Shown piece by piece: positions 9,843-20,959 of a stretch of 64,000 nt of DNA. The notes under the pieces were generated by a model. That model did no database searches and was not told the DNA's origin. It was given only the letters and a program-made list of their open reading frames with translations. How positions within the stretch are numbered: position 1 is the first letter of the stretch; every line of letters begins with the position of its first letter. The position numbers and the translations under genes are program-made. Source of the DNA: Limnephilus marmoratus (Eukaryota; Arthropoda; Insecta; Trichoptera; Limnephilidae). The stretch spans positions 43,016,962 to 43,080,961 of the forward strand of contig OU862928.1 of the NCBI GenBank assembly GCA_917880885.1, written 5' to 3'.

Positions 9843-10474
9843 TTTTTTTTTACATTAACTCCACACAGGAGGCCCTGAGGAAAATAATTTCCATCAAGGC
9901 CTATGTCATCTTTGAAGATGTTGTGTGGAGGGCTTTCTGAGGAGAGGAAGGAGTTATAGGAGGGACAAGTTGTAGAAACGATCAATTCTCATGTGACAAA
10001 TGTCAACCATATACATAAGTTGGGCGCGTGTTTGGTGTGTTTCCCGCACCGGTGCCGAGGGGATCAATGACGCTAATTCCTAGGAGCATCTTCCATTGTC
10101 ATACTGATAGAAAAACGACAGCGTTCCCCTTGACGCCTGTGCTCTAAAGATTGCAATCCGTTTGTTGATATGGGGGAGAATCTATCAAACGAACCACCCG
10201 TTTCTGTACAGAGTCGAGGTTTTGTTTTAGGTATTTTGGGGCTCCAGACCAGAGACGGCTACCAACTTTAACTGTGGGTTGCACTTGCGATATGTACAAG
10301 GTTACCAGTTGTGTACTATTAAAGCATCTGCGGGCCTTGTACAGTACGCCCAGTTTGTGGGAGGCTAACTTAACTCTGGCTTCGATGGAGCCCCCATATC
10401 TGAGCTGGTCACTTAGAGTTACACCAAGCATATCAATGGAGGGCCTGTTAAGAAGATTGCATCCGTTGAGACAA
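9843..10474 (-). mobile_element. 5'-truncated LINE 3' end (same family as 3,698-5,266)
   Basis: Minus-strand translation gives LGVTLSDQLRYGGSIEAR and LWSGAPKYLKQNLDSVQKR, matching the C-terminal region of the larger LINE, with frameshifts. The 3' UTR hairpin (CTCCACACAGGAGGCCCTG) and a poly-T tract mark its 3' end. A 7-bp duplication GAGTGAG (9,836-9,842; 10,475-10,481) gives exact borders. The insertion is also in copy B, so it predates the block duplication. Confidence 0.9.
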
Positions 10475-10669
10475 GAGTGAGGTAGATGATGCTAAGAGAC
10501 TAGAGACTAGAGTGAGATAGATGATGCAAGATGAGAGGGCGAATATGTGTGCGCAAGTTGGAATAAATGGCCATCGCTAATTTGGGTTTTAAGGGTGACA
10601 GGTCAGGAGTGTGTCGTATATTAAGGAGCACCTAACGATGGGCACATCGTTACTGAAGACCTCTCAGAC

Positions 10670-10925
10670 CAAGGGCGGATTTAAGGAGTAGGGCACGGTG
10701 GCACGTGGCCCCCCCTAGATGGTATTTTTGTGTACTGTGGAGATTCCATCACAGTACATACTTAGAAGCAAAAACTATCTTTATTAAACATTTCATTTTC
10801 TATTGTTTTGACACTTTTAAACCTTCCAATACATACTTGAACTTGTAGAAATAAAAGTATTTGTTGATTTTTTGCCCGTCCGCTCCTTGTCCCCCTCCCA
10901 GAAAAAAATCCTGGATTCGCCCTTA
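10670..10925. mobile_element. hAT-type MITE (AAGGGCGGAT family)
   Basis: Terminal inverted repeats CAAGGGCGGAT...ATTCGCCCTTA lie between an 8-bp duplication TCTCAGAC (10,662-10,669; 10,926-10,933). It is noncoding. A copy B equivalent is at 48,118-48,372 and an inverted, G-run-expanded relative at 19,048-19,275. Confidence 0.85.
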
Positions 10926-11782
10926 TCTCAGACGATGGTAATATTGAACGACAAGTATCAGTTACTGTCTGTGCCTAAAAGTGCGGCGGCTTGTGTAACA
11001 TTTACCGAAATTTTGAATGCAATATTTTGCATCAAATGCAAAAAATCGGCTTTTACATTGAGATTAGAAAGGATTTGGCCGATAGGTAACAGAATCGAAG
11101 GATGCTCATTTTCAGAAAACTTAAATAAGTATAAGTAAGTACTAGTTTTAAAAGAAAGACATACTACGAAAACAACTATCTTTTAATTTTTAACATCTCG
11201 TAAGTCTCTCAGCTTATCAAACTGATTTTATAAGCTGTGAGAAGACGGGAAGTTTGCGTGGACTGGATTAGACCTGTCAAAAAACTCGCGAAAGAACAGC
11301 TTCTGTAACTTGCTATAAATTACATTTAAGTGACTTTTGGTGTCGTTTACGTTGGTAATTTGGCCACAAACCGCTTACGTGAGCGATTTACGGGAAAAAA
11401 ACTTACGGAAAAGCTAGCCTTAGTCAACCTATTCACAAGGCGGAAGGCGGAGGTCAATTCCAGTGTTCCAGTCATTAGAAAAGTAGGAGCGTTTGAATAT
11501 TGATATAAAAATGTGATGATTATCAATAAATAAAAAAGAAAAATAAATATTATTACCTATTTTATTATTATATACCGGTGATAAAATAATAAATCAAGCA
11601 AAGGAGACGGGCGAGACGGGAGACGCCAAATTTGACAGTTTGACAGTGACAATTCAGTGTTGCCAATGCTTATTGATGCTTATGTTCTAAAATAGCCGCA
11701 ATAAATGTTCAAAATCCCCAAATTGGGGAGAGCAAAATATCAAATTCCCCGCAAATTCCCCACAAGTTTCCTCATAATTCTA

Positions 11783-12113
11783 AAACTAACTAACTAACCA
11801 TCACGCCGTTTCCCCGCAGGGGTAGGCAGAGAGGACGGACCGCCAAACAACCCGGTCTTGGCACACATTCCTTGCCTCGTTTACATTCATACAACGTCTC
11901 ATACATTCTCTTCTATTATTCTGACTCTTGACATGGCCCGACTCAAGTATCTGATTCACTTGGTCGTGCCATGTCTTTCTTGAGCGTCCTCGACTTCTTC
12001 TACCGTTCACATCTGCGTCATATATTCTCCTTACACTCCTTTCCTCGTTCATTCGCTCTACATGCCCAAACCATCGGAGCGTTCCTTTCTTGATCTTACT
12101 CATCACGCTTACA
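11783..12113 (-). mobile_element. RTE-like LINE 3' end, 5'-truncated
   Basis: The minus strand encodes a LINE C-terminus (GTLRWFGHVERMNEERSVRR, then GRRSRGRSRKTWHDQVNQIL) ending near 11,801. It is followed by a short (AGTT)n tail. An 11-bp duplication TCATAATTCTA (11,772-11,782; 12,114-12,124) flanks it. Two related segments without the insertion, at 51,810 and 53,826, are the empty sites, so this insertion is younger than the block duplication. Confidence 0.9.
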
Positions 12114-12124
12114 TCATAATTCTA

Positions 12125-13370
12125 CCTCCAAAATAAAACTAAATTCTATTGAAAATAGCATTTTTTATTTATGAAAATTGATTAAACATATTATTACATA
12201 CCATGATGACATGACATTTAAAAAAAATCAATTCGGTGTGCCGATAAATTGTCTGGTAGGAAAAAAAGACACATAAATAAATTTTTGTTATTTGTTTTTG
12301 GGGTTTATGCCGTGTTGCTCTACCTCCTCCTTTAGCCAATATAAATTGGTAATATAATCATACATACGGTGTGCCAGGTAGTGCTAGGAGAAAAAAAACT
12401 GAAAAAGACGAGTAATTTAAATGAAACAAAAAAGAGTTAGTTGAAGAAAAGAAGATAAAGTAGCATTTTAGTGTTTCAATATAATTTTAACCCAATTTAA
12501 AAATTAATTTTGGTTTTTAAACAGTGAAGTAAAGTTAATTATTAAGCAATTTACACAATTACAAGACTTTATCAACAACATGAATGTAATGAATTATTAA
12601 CAAAGCATAATATAGGTGATGTAAAATGATAACCTCCTTTCATCAATTACTGCATCATGCTTTTTTTATTAACATTTTGTTTGAAAGATTAAACTTCAAA
12701 CTTCCTCCTTCTTTTTCAATCCCTTCTCGAGGAGCCATGAATGTTACCACAGTATTTGTATGAAGGCGATTTCTATTTTCTGTTTCCAAATTTTTAAGAA
12801 CACTGAATTTCATCTCAACGGAAGCGTTGGAAAACGGCAACACGAGCAATAAACTTCAAGAGATTCCGACACTATCTAATAATCATTTAAATCTATGAAG
12901 CAGTTCTTACTTCTTATTTAACCATAGTTAATATATTACAGTTATGTACATATTTTTTTAGATATTCATATAACTGATTAAATTTTTAATAAAAAAAGTC
13001 CGCGATAGCCCATAGGTACCTAAAATATTTCTATCTGCCTGAAATTTGTGTTTTAAAAATGATCTTCGCAAAGCTAGTAATTTCGTTACCGCGAACTTGC
13101 TGGAAAACAAATTAGCTCCACGCAGACCAACTAAAGGTACAAACTAATGCTACTTGCGATCTTTTAACTGCGAGATAAAGGACTTTCTTTTTGATAAATG
13201 TCCTCGTAAACCAATATTTATGGTTCCGGTGTCATTTTTAAGACCTACACGCCCTGTCTAGATATACTTGGTCGAAGGATCTGACAGTTAAATAAAATAG
13301 TTGGACCGGTAGGACTATTAGCGAACCTAGCGGCCAAAATCGTGCGAAAACGGCCCATTATGCCGGCGGC
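12125..13370. other. Noncoding AT-rich spacer
   Basis: Shared with copy B to about 12,719, after which it is unique. At 12,295-12,350 there is one arm of the hairpin MITE seen at 9,001 (GCCGTGTTGCTCTACCTCC). I see no gene in the remainder. Confidence 0.5.
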
Positions 13371-13372
13371 TC

Positions 13373-13625
13373 ATATCAAACTACACGGGTGGCGGTTTCC
13401 CGCCATGCTATCGAGCGATTCTACCGCCGCGGGAAACCGCCCGATCCTTATGCAATCGCGGGAAACCGCCCGTGTAGTTTGAAGTGGCGGTTACCCGCGG
13501 CGGGAGAACCGCTGCATGTGGCGGGCGAGAACCGCTCGTGTAGTTTGCGCCATACAACGCTCATAGTAAATTGTGTCTGCTGCTGTTTCCCGCGGCGGGA
13601 GAACCGCTCGTGTAGTTTGCGCCTA
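13373..13625. repeat. GC-rich inverted-repeat element
   Basis: The left end CAAACTACACGGGTGGCGG and right end CCGCTCGTGTAGTTTGCG are inverted. Between them GCGGGAAACCGCCCG-like units recur at least five times. It is strongly GC-rich in AT-rich surroundings. No target duplication was identified. The frame across it is an arginine/proline-rich artefact. Confidence 0.6.
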
Positions 13626-13639
13626 AGTTTGCTTTATAT

Positions 13640-13925
13640 TTTTTGCTGACAGCGATTAAAACTCCACAAACTCTGCTTCTAGGACTTGTCAATGTATTTC
13701 TGTGCACATTGTGATTTATAAAACCTAATTCACTAGAATGAATATTTGGCTCTAACCACGTTTCGGAAAGTAGTACAAAGTCATGCCCAAACATTGGTAG
13801 TGTAGACTGAAATAAACTTAATTTTGTTTTAAGGCCTCTGACATTCTGGTAGTACATTTTTAATTCGTTTAGTTTTATCCTACGACCTCTGTTTTCCTGA
13901 TTTGACTCGAAAAACTGGTCATTGA
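13640..13925 (-). mobile_element. LINE endonuclease-domain fragment
   Basis: Minus-strand translation contains MYYQNVRGLKTKL, then DFVLLSETWLEPNIH, and RVCGVLIAVSKKY. This is the start of an apurinic-type endonuclease domain of a Jockey/CR1-group LINE. It breaks off at the GC-rich element at 13,625. It is only the first third of the domain and is inactive. Confidence 0.75.
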
Positions 13926-13931
13926 GAAAAA

Positions 13932-14157
13932 CTGGTGGGAGGAATGCAGATCCCGCCAATGTCTGGAAATTAAATAAAAAGGCACTTTCTAGATGAGAAA
14001 AGTGTGGAAAAGCTGAATAAAACAAAAATTAAGGCGCGCTCGGCAAAATTGAGGGAGATACAACCGTTCAAAGTATTTAAAATTTCACTTCGCGAACTGA
14101 TATTGACAGTCCGCCCGCCATTTTGTTATAACCTAATACGCTAAACATGGTTTGTGA
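13932..14157 (+). mobile_element. Single arm of the 52,998 foldback family
   Basis: GGGAGGAATGCAGATCC and the following 200 bases match the left arm of the element at 52,998-53,581, through GGCGCGCTCGGCAAAATTGA to ATGGTTTGTGAT. No second arm is present here. Confidence 0.7.
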
Positions 14158-14270
14158 TTAGGGCTGCCACCTCTCCGGGTTTGACCCGGAGTCTCCGGGT
14201 TTGCATGGTGCATGTCCGGGCTCCGGGTTTAACATCGATATCTCCGGGTCAAACCGGGCGGTGGCAGCGA
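14158..14270. repeat. Small inverted repeat (GGGCTGCCACC...GGTGGCAGC)
   Basis: CTCCGGGTTTGACCCGGAG-type segments are inverted about a centre near 14,215, with outer GCTGCCACC/GGTGGCAGC ends. It is probably a MITE end pair or foldback; superfamily not determined. Confidence 0.55.
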
Positions 14271-14734
14271 AGCGACAAACGACCATCACGACGCGGAGCG
14301 CGTCACTGTCTAACTGCGTGCGGCGTGCGGTACTTCGGCGAGCGGTGAGTCGGCGGGCGCCGAGCGATTTCCCTTTAATGGGAAATTTGTGGACAGACGA
14401 GCGGAACTCCACCCACGCGGAACTGCTTGTCAGTGGACAAGGTGAAGGCAGAGTTAATTGTGAAGAATTTACGCACAAATAGTCCATTAACAATTACAAT
14501 ATGAATTGCCAAGAAGTTTTTGAAGAAACCTGAGCAAGAAAAAATGCTTAAACAATCCTTTCAAAATGAAAAATATGGTTTTAAGTGTCAAGCTGGTCCG
14601 TCAGATTAGTACTAGCTAGGTCATTTATATTAAAAAAAAAACATAACAAATGTTTATTTACCATGACATTTTGCCTTAATTAAATAATTCATACTAAAAA
14701 TGAATTGATGAATTTTTTTTGTTCGTCTGGGTTT

Positions 14735-15034
14735 AGAGACATTTCTTTGCGTATTTGAAAAGTAATAAAATCACAAAAAATATAAATCCGTATACAACGC
14801 CATCTCTGATACAGAGAAAGCCAGAAACAAAACACTGGAAAAAGTGAACATGGCGTTGTACGCATTATCATTTGACAGCTGATTCAGTTGCGCATCGATA
14901 ATTGCTTCGTCAAGTAATTTGGAATTGTAATTACTTCATTAAGTAATTTACAATCCAATGAATTTAATTCAGCTAATAAGTTAACACCACATTTATTGCT
15001 TCTATGGCGGTACGAAGTTCGCCGGGTCAGCTAG
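14735..15034 (+). mobile_element. Helitron 3' end
   Basis: This ends GGCGGTACGAAGTTCGCCGG then GTCAGCTAG followed by T. It has the small GAAGTTC hairpin and CTAG terminus of insect Helitrons. The preceding 290 bases match the end of the Helitron at 36,328-37,429. The 5' end is not recognised. Confidence 0.65.
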
Positions 15035-15119
15035 TTGCATATAAAAATGGAGAGGTATGATGAGAAATAGTGTTTGTTTATGATAATATTTATTTGTAAT
15101 AAATGTAATCTTTGTTTAT

Positions 15120-15569
15120 GAATATAACTCTACGATTTGGGCTCCACACTACAATATCCATATTCAAGCGATTGAAAAAGTCCAGCATAGATTCCTTAGG
15201 TATATTAATTTTAAATTAGGTATTCCAAGAGAATCCGTGGACTATAATTTGTTATTGAACTGGACTAATCTCGTAAATTTATCAGATCGCAGAAAAATCT
15301 GTGATCTATTAATATTATATAAAATAATTCACTCGGTCTTGGATACCCCTGATTTAATAGAACTAATACGATTTCATTGCCCTGGTCGCGCTAACAATAG
15401 ACTGACTCTACCGTTCTACTATAATAACACACATACATTATCGCATTATTACTCACCAATCAGTCGATTACACATTTTGGGAAATGAATATGCTAACATC
15501 GGCGACATTTATTTCTTAAAATTAGCGCAATATAAACATGCACTCAAAAATTATTTTTCCATAATGTAA
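15120..15569 (+). mobile_element. 5'-truncated LINE reverse-transcriptase C-terminus
   Basis: The plus strand encodes an IWAPHYNIHIQAIEKVQHRF-like segment, then the frame from 15,237 with RRKICDLLILYKIIHS and NRLTLPFYYNNTH to a stop at 15,569. This is the post-catalytic region of CR1/Jockey-group LINEs. The catalytic motifs are missing. Confidence 0.7.
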
Positions 15570-15830
15570 CTTTATATACGCAATATGGACATGTTGAAAT
15601 GAAATGTTGATATTTCTCATTGTTCTTTTTTGTTATTTTTTGTTGTGATACACAAAATAATTGTATGTTATTTTGAAGTTTCAGTTTTTAAGTTTTTTAT
15701 TTTTTCCATAATGTAACTTTATATACGCAATATGGACATGTTGAAATGAAATGATGATATTTCTCATTGTTCTTTTTTGTTGTGATACATAAAATAATTG
15801 TATGTTATTTTTAAGTTTAAAACTATTATT
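15558..15830 (+). repeat. Tandem duplication of LINE 3' UTR
   Basis: CCATAATGTAACTTTATATA recurs 148 bases later, at about 15,558 and 15,706, with the following TTGTTCTTTTTTGTT region also repeated. The unit is the 3' end of the preceding LINE. Confidence 0.8.
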
Positions 15831-15856
15831 ATGTAATGATATTATTTTTCTTACTT

Positions 15857-16312
15857 TTGTACTGGAGGCGTCTACTAATATCTACAGGAATTCCAAAAAC
15901 TGAAAAAATCGAATTAATATCTATGAGAATCAAAGTGTTGACGAATATCTACAGCTCAAACTGTTGATTAATATCTATGAGAACCAGAGTGTTGACGAAT
16001 ATCTACAGCACTGGCAGAGGTTGGATTTGCAATTATGTATAGCATATTGGAATAACGTAATATTGCGTATGAAGTTTAAAAAACTTAATTTATGTAAGTT
16101 TGTACGTAAAAATCCCTAATATCGGACTATTGTACATATTTAGCTGATTAGTCCAACCTACGCTCTGTAGATATTAGTTCAACCTACGCTCTGTAGATAT
16201 TAGTCAACACTCTGAAGTTTGTAGATATTAATTCAACATAATATGAGCTGTAGATATTCGTCAGACATACAGGCTGTAGATATTAGTATCTGGAGTCTTT
16301 GTACTCTATTAT
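15857..16312. repeat. Foldback element with five-plus-five iterated AATATCTACAG motifs
   Basis: The left half has the motif AATATCTACAG/AATATCTATGAG near 15,878, 15,916, 15,942, 15,970 and 15,996. The right half has its reverse complement CTGTAGATATT near 16,165, 16,190, 16,220, 16,249 and 16,274. The outer ends (TACTGGAGGCGTCTACTAAT and its degenerate inverse) form terminal repeats. It is noncoding. Iterated subterminal motifs of this sort are typical transposase-binding sites, but the family is unidentified. Confidence 0.65.
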
Positions 16313-16389
16313 ATGTTTATTTACAAAAGGCAGTATAGCCGTTTATGTATTTAAAATAAAAAAAAAAATAAAAAAAAAAATTATTTGTA

Positions 16390-17160
16390 AAAAATATAAT
16401 CTTTTCTACCACCAAGTCAATAGTTATGGTTTTTAAACCGAAAAATGAAATCGTCCAAACACCCTCAGTATGGCTAGATGAAAGGAAAATGAATGTTAAT
16501 CACAGCGTTAAATACCTAGGACATGTCACCACAGACGACCTTAAGGATATCGAGGATATGGAAAGGCAGAGAAGAGCAATATCAGTTAGAGCGGGTATGC
16601 TGTCAAGACGTTTTTACTCCTGCAGCCCCAAAGTAAAAAGAATACTGTTCAACGCTTTCTGTACCTCGCTATACACATCAGAACTGTGGGTTGACTACAC
16701 TGCAACCCAATGGCATAAGTTAAAGGTTGCTTACAATAACGCCTATCGTCAACTTTTCTGCCTACCGAGATACTGCAGTGCTACGGAAATGTTCCTGGAG
16801 GGACGAGTACATACTTTCCGTGCACTTCTCCGCCACCGCATGGGAAGTTCATGGCGCAGACTGCGCTCATCACCGCCATGAGTGCCTGGATGGAATCTCC
16901 CCTGATGACCCTCTGGAGACGGGAGACGATGAAATACCCTCCGTAAACGGCTATTTACGTTCATTTTAGTGTTTGATATATACATCATTTTTTTCTCAGT
17001 TTCATTTATCATGCTTATTTTTAATTTATGTGTTGTTATTTACTTTTTTACCTTAACTTATTATTTATCTTTTTTTGTTATTTCAAAATATGGAATGTAT
17101 TGCATTGCACTTCCCCTGCATACATTCTGGAATAAACTTCTATTATTATTATTTTCTTAG
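16390..17160 (+). mobile_element. 5'-truncated LINE (same group as 50,314-51,720)
   Basis: The frame 16,426-16,881 carries VKYLGHVTTDDLKDIEDMER then RRFYSCSPKVKRILFNAFC, matching VKYLGHIITEDL...RRFFKCSNNVKKNI in the larger copy at 50.6-51.7 kb. It is followed by a 3' UTR ending in (TTA)n near 17,140-17,155. The reverse-transcriptase catalytic part is absent. Confidence 0.75.
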
Positions 17161-17457
17161 AATAGCAAGATATATATTGCTAATTCCCGTAATTTTAGTT
17201 GCCGAAACGACCAGCACAAGTCCATCTAGCACACTAGTCTAATGGTGAATGAGACGGGTTAAAAGGGAAATACGTAAATTCTGAAGACAGAGCGAGCATG
17301 CTAATGTTAAAAGACATTGATATGAACAGACGTAAGCGACTATTTTGAATATATGTATATATTTTTTTTTCTGGGAACGCGCATATTACATAAAAACAGT
17401 ATTGGTATTAAATTAGATAACTTAGAAGCTTTAGAAATTAGAAAATCATTAAATACC
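17161..17457. other. Noncoding spacer
   Basis: AT-rich stretch between a LINE tail and a hAT element. I see no gene or repeat structure here. Confidence 0.4.
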
Positions 17458-17465
17458 AGTAGGTA

Positions 17466-18914
17466 CAAGGCCGTAGCCAGGGGGGGGATCAAGGGGGATT
17501 GATCCCCCCCCGAAATCGACTGTACGGTGTAAGGCCGTAGCCAGGGGGGGAATCAAGGGGGATTGATCCCCCCCCGAAATCGACTGTACGGTGCGCCCGC
17601 GCCGCGGGTGCGCACGATTTAATAATTTATGACCTGTACCACACGCCACACGCAGCTATAAAATAATATTTTTTATGTAGCAAAATAATAAAATAATATT
17701 TATTATGTAGCTAGGCGTATTTAGACATATCGGTCGCCGTACATTCCCAATGGCAATGGGCAAGGCCGTAGCGAGGGGGGGATCAGGGGGGTTTGATCCC
17801 CCCCGAAATCTAATAAAGCACACTGAAAATACAATGTTAAACGCTACCGATGCCCGATTGTACAAAATTAACTTATTGCAATTTGTGGTGAAATTGTCTT
17901 TGCACCAAAAAAATTGGTGCAAAGACTGAATTCTGCAAAATGTTTTTCAGTCCTTGTTGATGGAACTACTGATGTTTCACTACAAGACAAGAACAGATGT
18001 CCATCTGTGTGAGATATGCAGAGCTAAAAGATAATCAGCCTTACTAAAAAACCCCGTGAAAATTTTATTCAATTGATAAACGAGCGTGTATCTGAAAACA
18101 TTTCTAATTAAAAAAATATTCGTGGAAAGAAATATACATTGCCTACCCGACAGCGTAGTTTATCTCATGTGTACGACTGTTTTGTTAATGATTTCTGAAC
18201 GAATTTTGGAGTATAAAGATCTTAATTTTGGAAAGTAAAGATCCCAAAATGTAAATTTGAATTTTTATGCAACCTATAAAACAATTTTCTGACAGTTCAA
18301 CTTTCAAAGTACGATTATTGCGCTAATAACTTGACTACAACTGACGAAAAAACACGGTAAATATATCAATTATATGAAAGAAGAGTGAATTGGTCACTAT
18401 AATAAAAATCATTTAGTAAAATCACAATATTTCAGAACAAAATTTTCGACATCCCGCCATGAAAAAAACCAAACTATTTTTTCGGCGCGGGCATTTACAA
18501 ACATTTAAAAAATCTTGGTGACACTGCCTGTTTCCACATGTACCCCTGACATGACTGTCTCTTTTCTGAAACGGCTCAGAAATTCCAGGAAAGACTAAAC
18601 GGTTTGGCGTTAATGTCAATCCACCAATGGAAAAACGTTCAAATGATATTGTATGTTCTTACAATATCATTTTAACGTTATTGTTGTAAAGTCAACTGTT
18701 GAGGAATTACTTTGACAAAACCAAATTTTGGCGCCTTCAATCCCAGATGGCGGCCCGAGCTCTACCCCCCCCCCCCCCCCCCCTCCCCCCTCCCAAAGAT
18801 CGAAAACTTGACCTTTTGCAAGTAAAGGCCTATTTTACCCCCCACTGACTGGACTATAAACACTGTTTCACCAAACAAAACCCCCCCCGAAATTTTTCTC
18901 TGGCTACGGCCTTG
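17466..18914 (+). mobile_element. hAT-derived element, copy 1
   Basis: It starts CAAGGCCGTAGCCAGG and ends GGCTACGGCCTTG, flanked by an 8-bp duplication AGTAGGTA (17,458-17,465; 18,915-18,922). The terminal segment is repeated internally near 17,530 and 17,762. A remnant of transposase is readable at 17,940-18,015 (FSVLVDGTTDVSLQDK), the first-aspartate region of hAT transposases, but the rest is missing. Long C and G runs occur near 18,767 and at the ends. A near-identical copy in opposite orientation is at 25,340-26,797. Confidence 0.9.
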
Positions 18915-19047
18915 AGTAGGTATGTCAGAATTCCTACTTAATAATCAAATTAATTTATCCAATAAAAAAATACACCCTATAGCCCTATCTTTAACTTGTT
19001 TCCTACAATCCATCCCAGCCCATGTGTGTTATATTATTATTCTGAGC

Positions 19048-19275
19048 AAGGGCGGATCCAGGATTGGTTTCTGGGGGGGGGGGGGGGGGGGGGGGCACAA
19101 GGGGCGGAAGGTTACAAGTTCAAGTATATATAGGAAGATTTATGAAAGTGTCAAAACAATAGAAAAATTAAATGTTTAATAAAGACAGTTTCTGCTTCTA
19201 AGTATGTACCTACTGTGATGGAATCTCCACAGTACACAAAAATACCGTCTGAGGGGGGGGGGCACGTGCCTATGA
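19048..19275 (-). mobile_element. hAT MITE relative with G-run expansion
   Basis: It begins CAAGGGCGGATCCAGG and, in reverse orientation, carries the body of the MITE at 10,670 (CTGTGATGGAATCTCCACAG, GTCAAAACAATAGAAAA). A run of about 22 G lies near 19,072-19,095. The second terminal repeat is missing. Confidence 0.7.
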
Positions 19276-20070
19276 TTCTGAGGTCCTTAATCTCAACATA
19301 GGTATACCCTAGTGAGACAGGCATCGAATAACGTAATGTAAACATACCTTTATAGATAAATAAATAAATATTAAATTATCATTGTTCTAAATATTGTCCT
19401 TTATATTATAAATGCAGAATACATCAAACTTTTATTATTTAATTGAATCCCGTTAACTGTTGCTTACTTGTGTTTAGATGTGTATTGTTGTCTCCCTCCC
19501 TCTAATTGATTATCTATTGTACCTCTTTCAAATACTTTGTCTCTGTCTAACTATGTTCTTTCTCCCTCTGTCGCTCAACTTATATATAACTGATAACTCT
19601 GTCTTAATATTTAGTTATTAATGTATCCCGAGAAAGCTTAAAAAAACCGGTCGATATATAAAATAATAAATTCGTGGTTAAATACAAAGTGTTTGTTTTA
19701 TTTTTTATAATTGAATATATTTACCTAATTAAAAACGACACATTAAAAAAAAAGCAAAAATTTCGTGGGGTCTGTGAATTGCTGTAACATTGTGAATTTT
19801 TTCATACATATAACTTGTTAAATAATAGAACCAGGCGTGGAAATAAAAATTTTCGGAGCATACTTTGCGATTTATTTCTGTCGAGGGAATTTCATATAAC
19901 TACTGTTTCGGCGTGAGGAAAGCATAGATACTAAAGAATGACATATATTTTTTTAAAGAGCTTAAAAACTTCAAATGTTTAACCCGTCTGCTTGTTTACG
20001 AATAAATACATCCCAAAACATGTAATCGCGTTATACTTTCATAAGACCAAAAACATCCCGAGCGACCTTA
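19276..20070. other. Noncoding spacer
   Basis: AT-rich sequence without a supported gene or recognised element. Confidence 0.4.
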
Positions 20071-20730
20071 AGGGGTGTTCAGACATCTAATATAACCGCT
20101 AGCAGGTATCTGTTGAATCGCGAGCGCTTATGTTTCGTGCCGTTCACACGGCACAGATAAAATATTTCTTCCTATGGTAGGAGAGGGGGTCAGTTGAATT
20201 AGCGAGCGGCCACGGAGTGCGCATTTTTTGTACTGAATCTATGAACTTGACATCTGTCACCCACCGGTCTTGGCAGCTCCGTAATTAAAATGACCCCCTC
20301 TCCTGTTTTCGTCGGAGTGGGGGGCGCTTAACTGTTGGCATATCGCCTCAGGAGCGGTTACGGCGTAAGATGTGCATTGTCTATGGTTGATGAGCGCAAA
20401 AGGGGTGTTCAGACATCTAATATAACCGCTAGCAGGTATCTGTTGAAGCGCGAGCGCTTATGTTTCGGGCCGTTCACACGGCGCAGATAAAATATTTCTT
20501 CCTATGGTAGGAGAGGGGGTCAGTTGAATTAGCGAGCGGCCACGGAGTGCGCATTTTTTGTACTGAATCTATGGAGTTGACATCTGTCACCCACCGGTCT
20601 TGGCAGCTCCGTAATTAAAATGACCCCCTCTCCTGTTTTCGTCGGAGTGGGGGGCGCTTATCGGTTGGCATATCGCCTCAGGAGCGGTTACGGCGTAAGA
20701 TGTGCATTGTCTATGGTTGATGTGCGCATA
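20071..20730 (+). repeat. Two tandem 330-bp units
   Basis: Units start AGGGGTGTTCAGACATC at 20,071 and 20,401. Both contain CCGTTCACACGGC, TAGGAGAGGGGGTCAGTTG and CCGTAATTAAAATGACCCCC. Differences are scattered single bases. They run directly into the 99-bp units. No coding sequence is supported. Confidence 0.9.
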
Positions 20731-20928
20731 AAGCGCTCAGGTGTGAACGGTCTGAAGGGATTGTATGGAGAGCGATGTGTGGCGTGCTATGATCTTTTAT
20801 ATTTATATGCTCAATGTGAACGAGCTCTAAAGCGCTCAGGTGTGAACGGTCTGAAGGGATTGTATGGAGAGCGATATGTGGCGTGCTATGATCTTTTATA
20901 TTTATATGCTCAATGTGAACGAGCTCTT
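20731..20928 (+). repeat. Two tandem 99-bp units
   Basis: Each starts AAGCGCTCAGGTGTGAACGG and ends near GCTCAATGTGAACGAGCTC, so the two ends of the unit are themselves similar direct repeats. The repeated frame GLYGERYVACYDLLYLYAQC is a by-product of the duplication. A third unit is at 2,935. Confidence 0.85.
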
Positions 20929-20959
20929 ACATTTTAAAAGCTATATATCTCTCTTCCTC

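Larger units (their letters stand above)
1..12719 (+). repeat. Block duplication, copy A
   Basis: The sequence from base 1 onward matches 33,271 onward in the same orientation, and the match resumes after each copy-specific insertion until about 12,719 (partner end about 54,394). Shared landmarks in the same order are the zinc-finger exon pair, tRNA-like SINE, HEPN/ankyrin-like segment, G-rich tract, Helitron start, hAT MITEs, orphan zinc-finger exon and truncated LINE. The left end is cut by the window edge, so the true length is unknown. Confidence 0.9.

Noticed and set aside
16426..16881. Host gene of 151 residues
   Set aside because: Its motifs match the LINE at 50.6-51.7 kb (VKYLGH, RRF-CS-KVK), so it is a truncated retrotransposon.
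18422..18619. 65-residue frame identical at 25,644-25,841 as a conserved gene
   Set aside because: Identity follows from the two copies of the same hAT-derived element. It matches no transposase region and lies opposite to the transposase remnant.
18767..18790. Long C run as a regulatory i-motif or G-quadruplex site
   Set aside because: Homopolymer length differs between the two hAT copies and is likely unreliable. No supporting context.
20620..20937. 105-residue repeat protein (GLYGERYVACYDLLYLYAQC repeated)
   Set aside because: The repetition comes from the tandem 99-bp DNA units. No start context, homology or codon constraint is visible.
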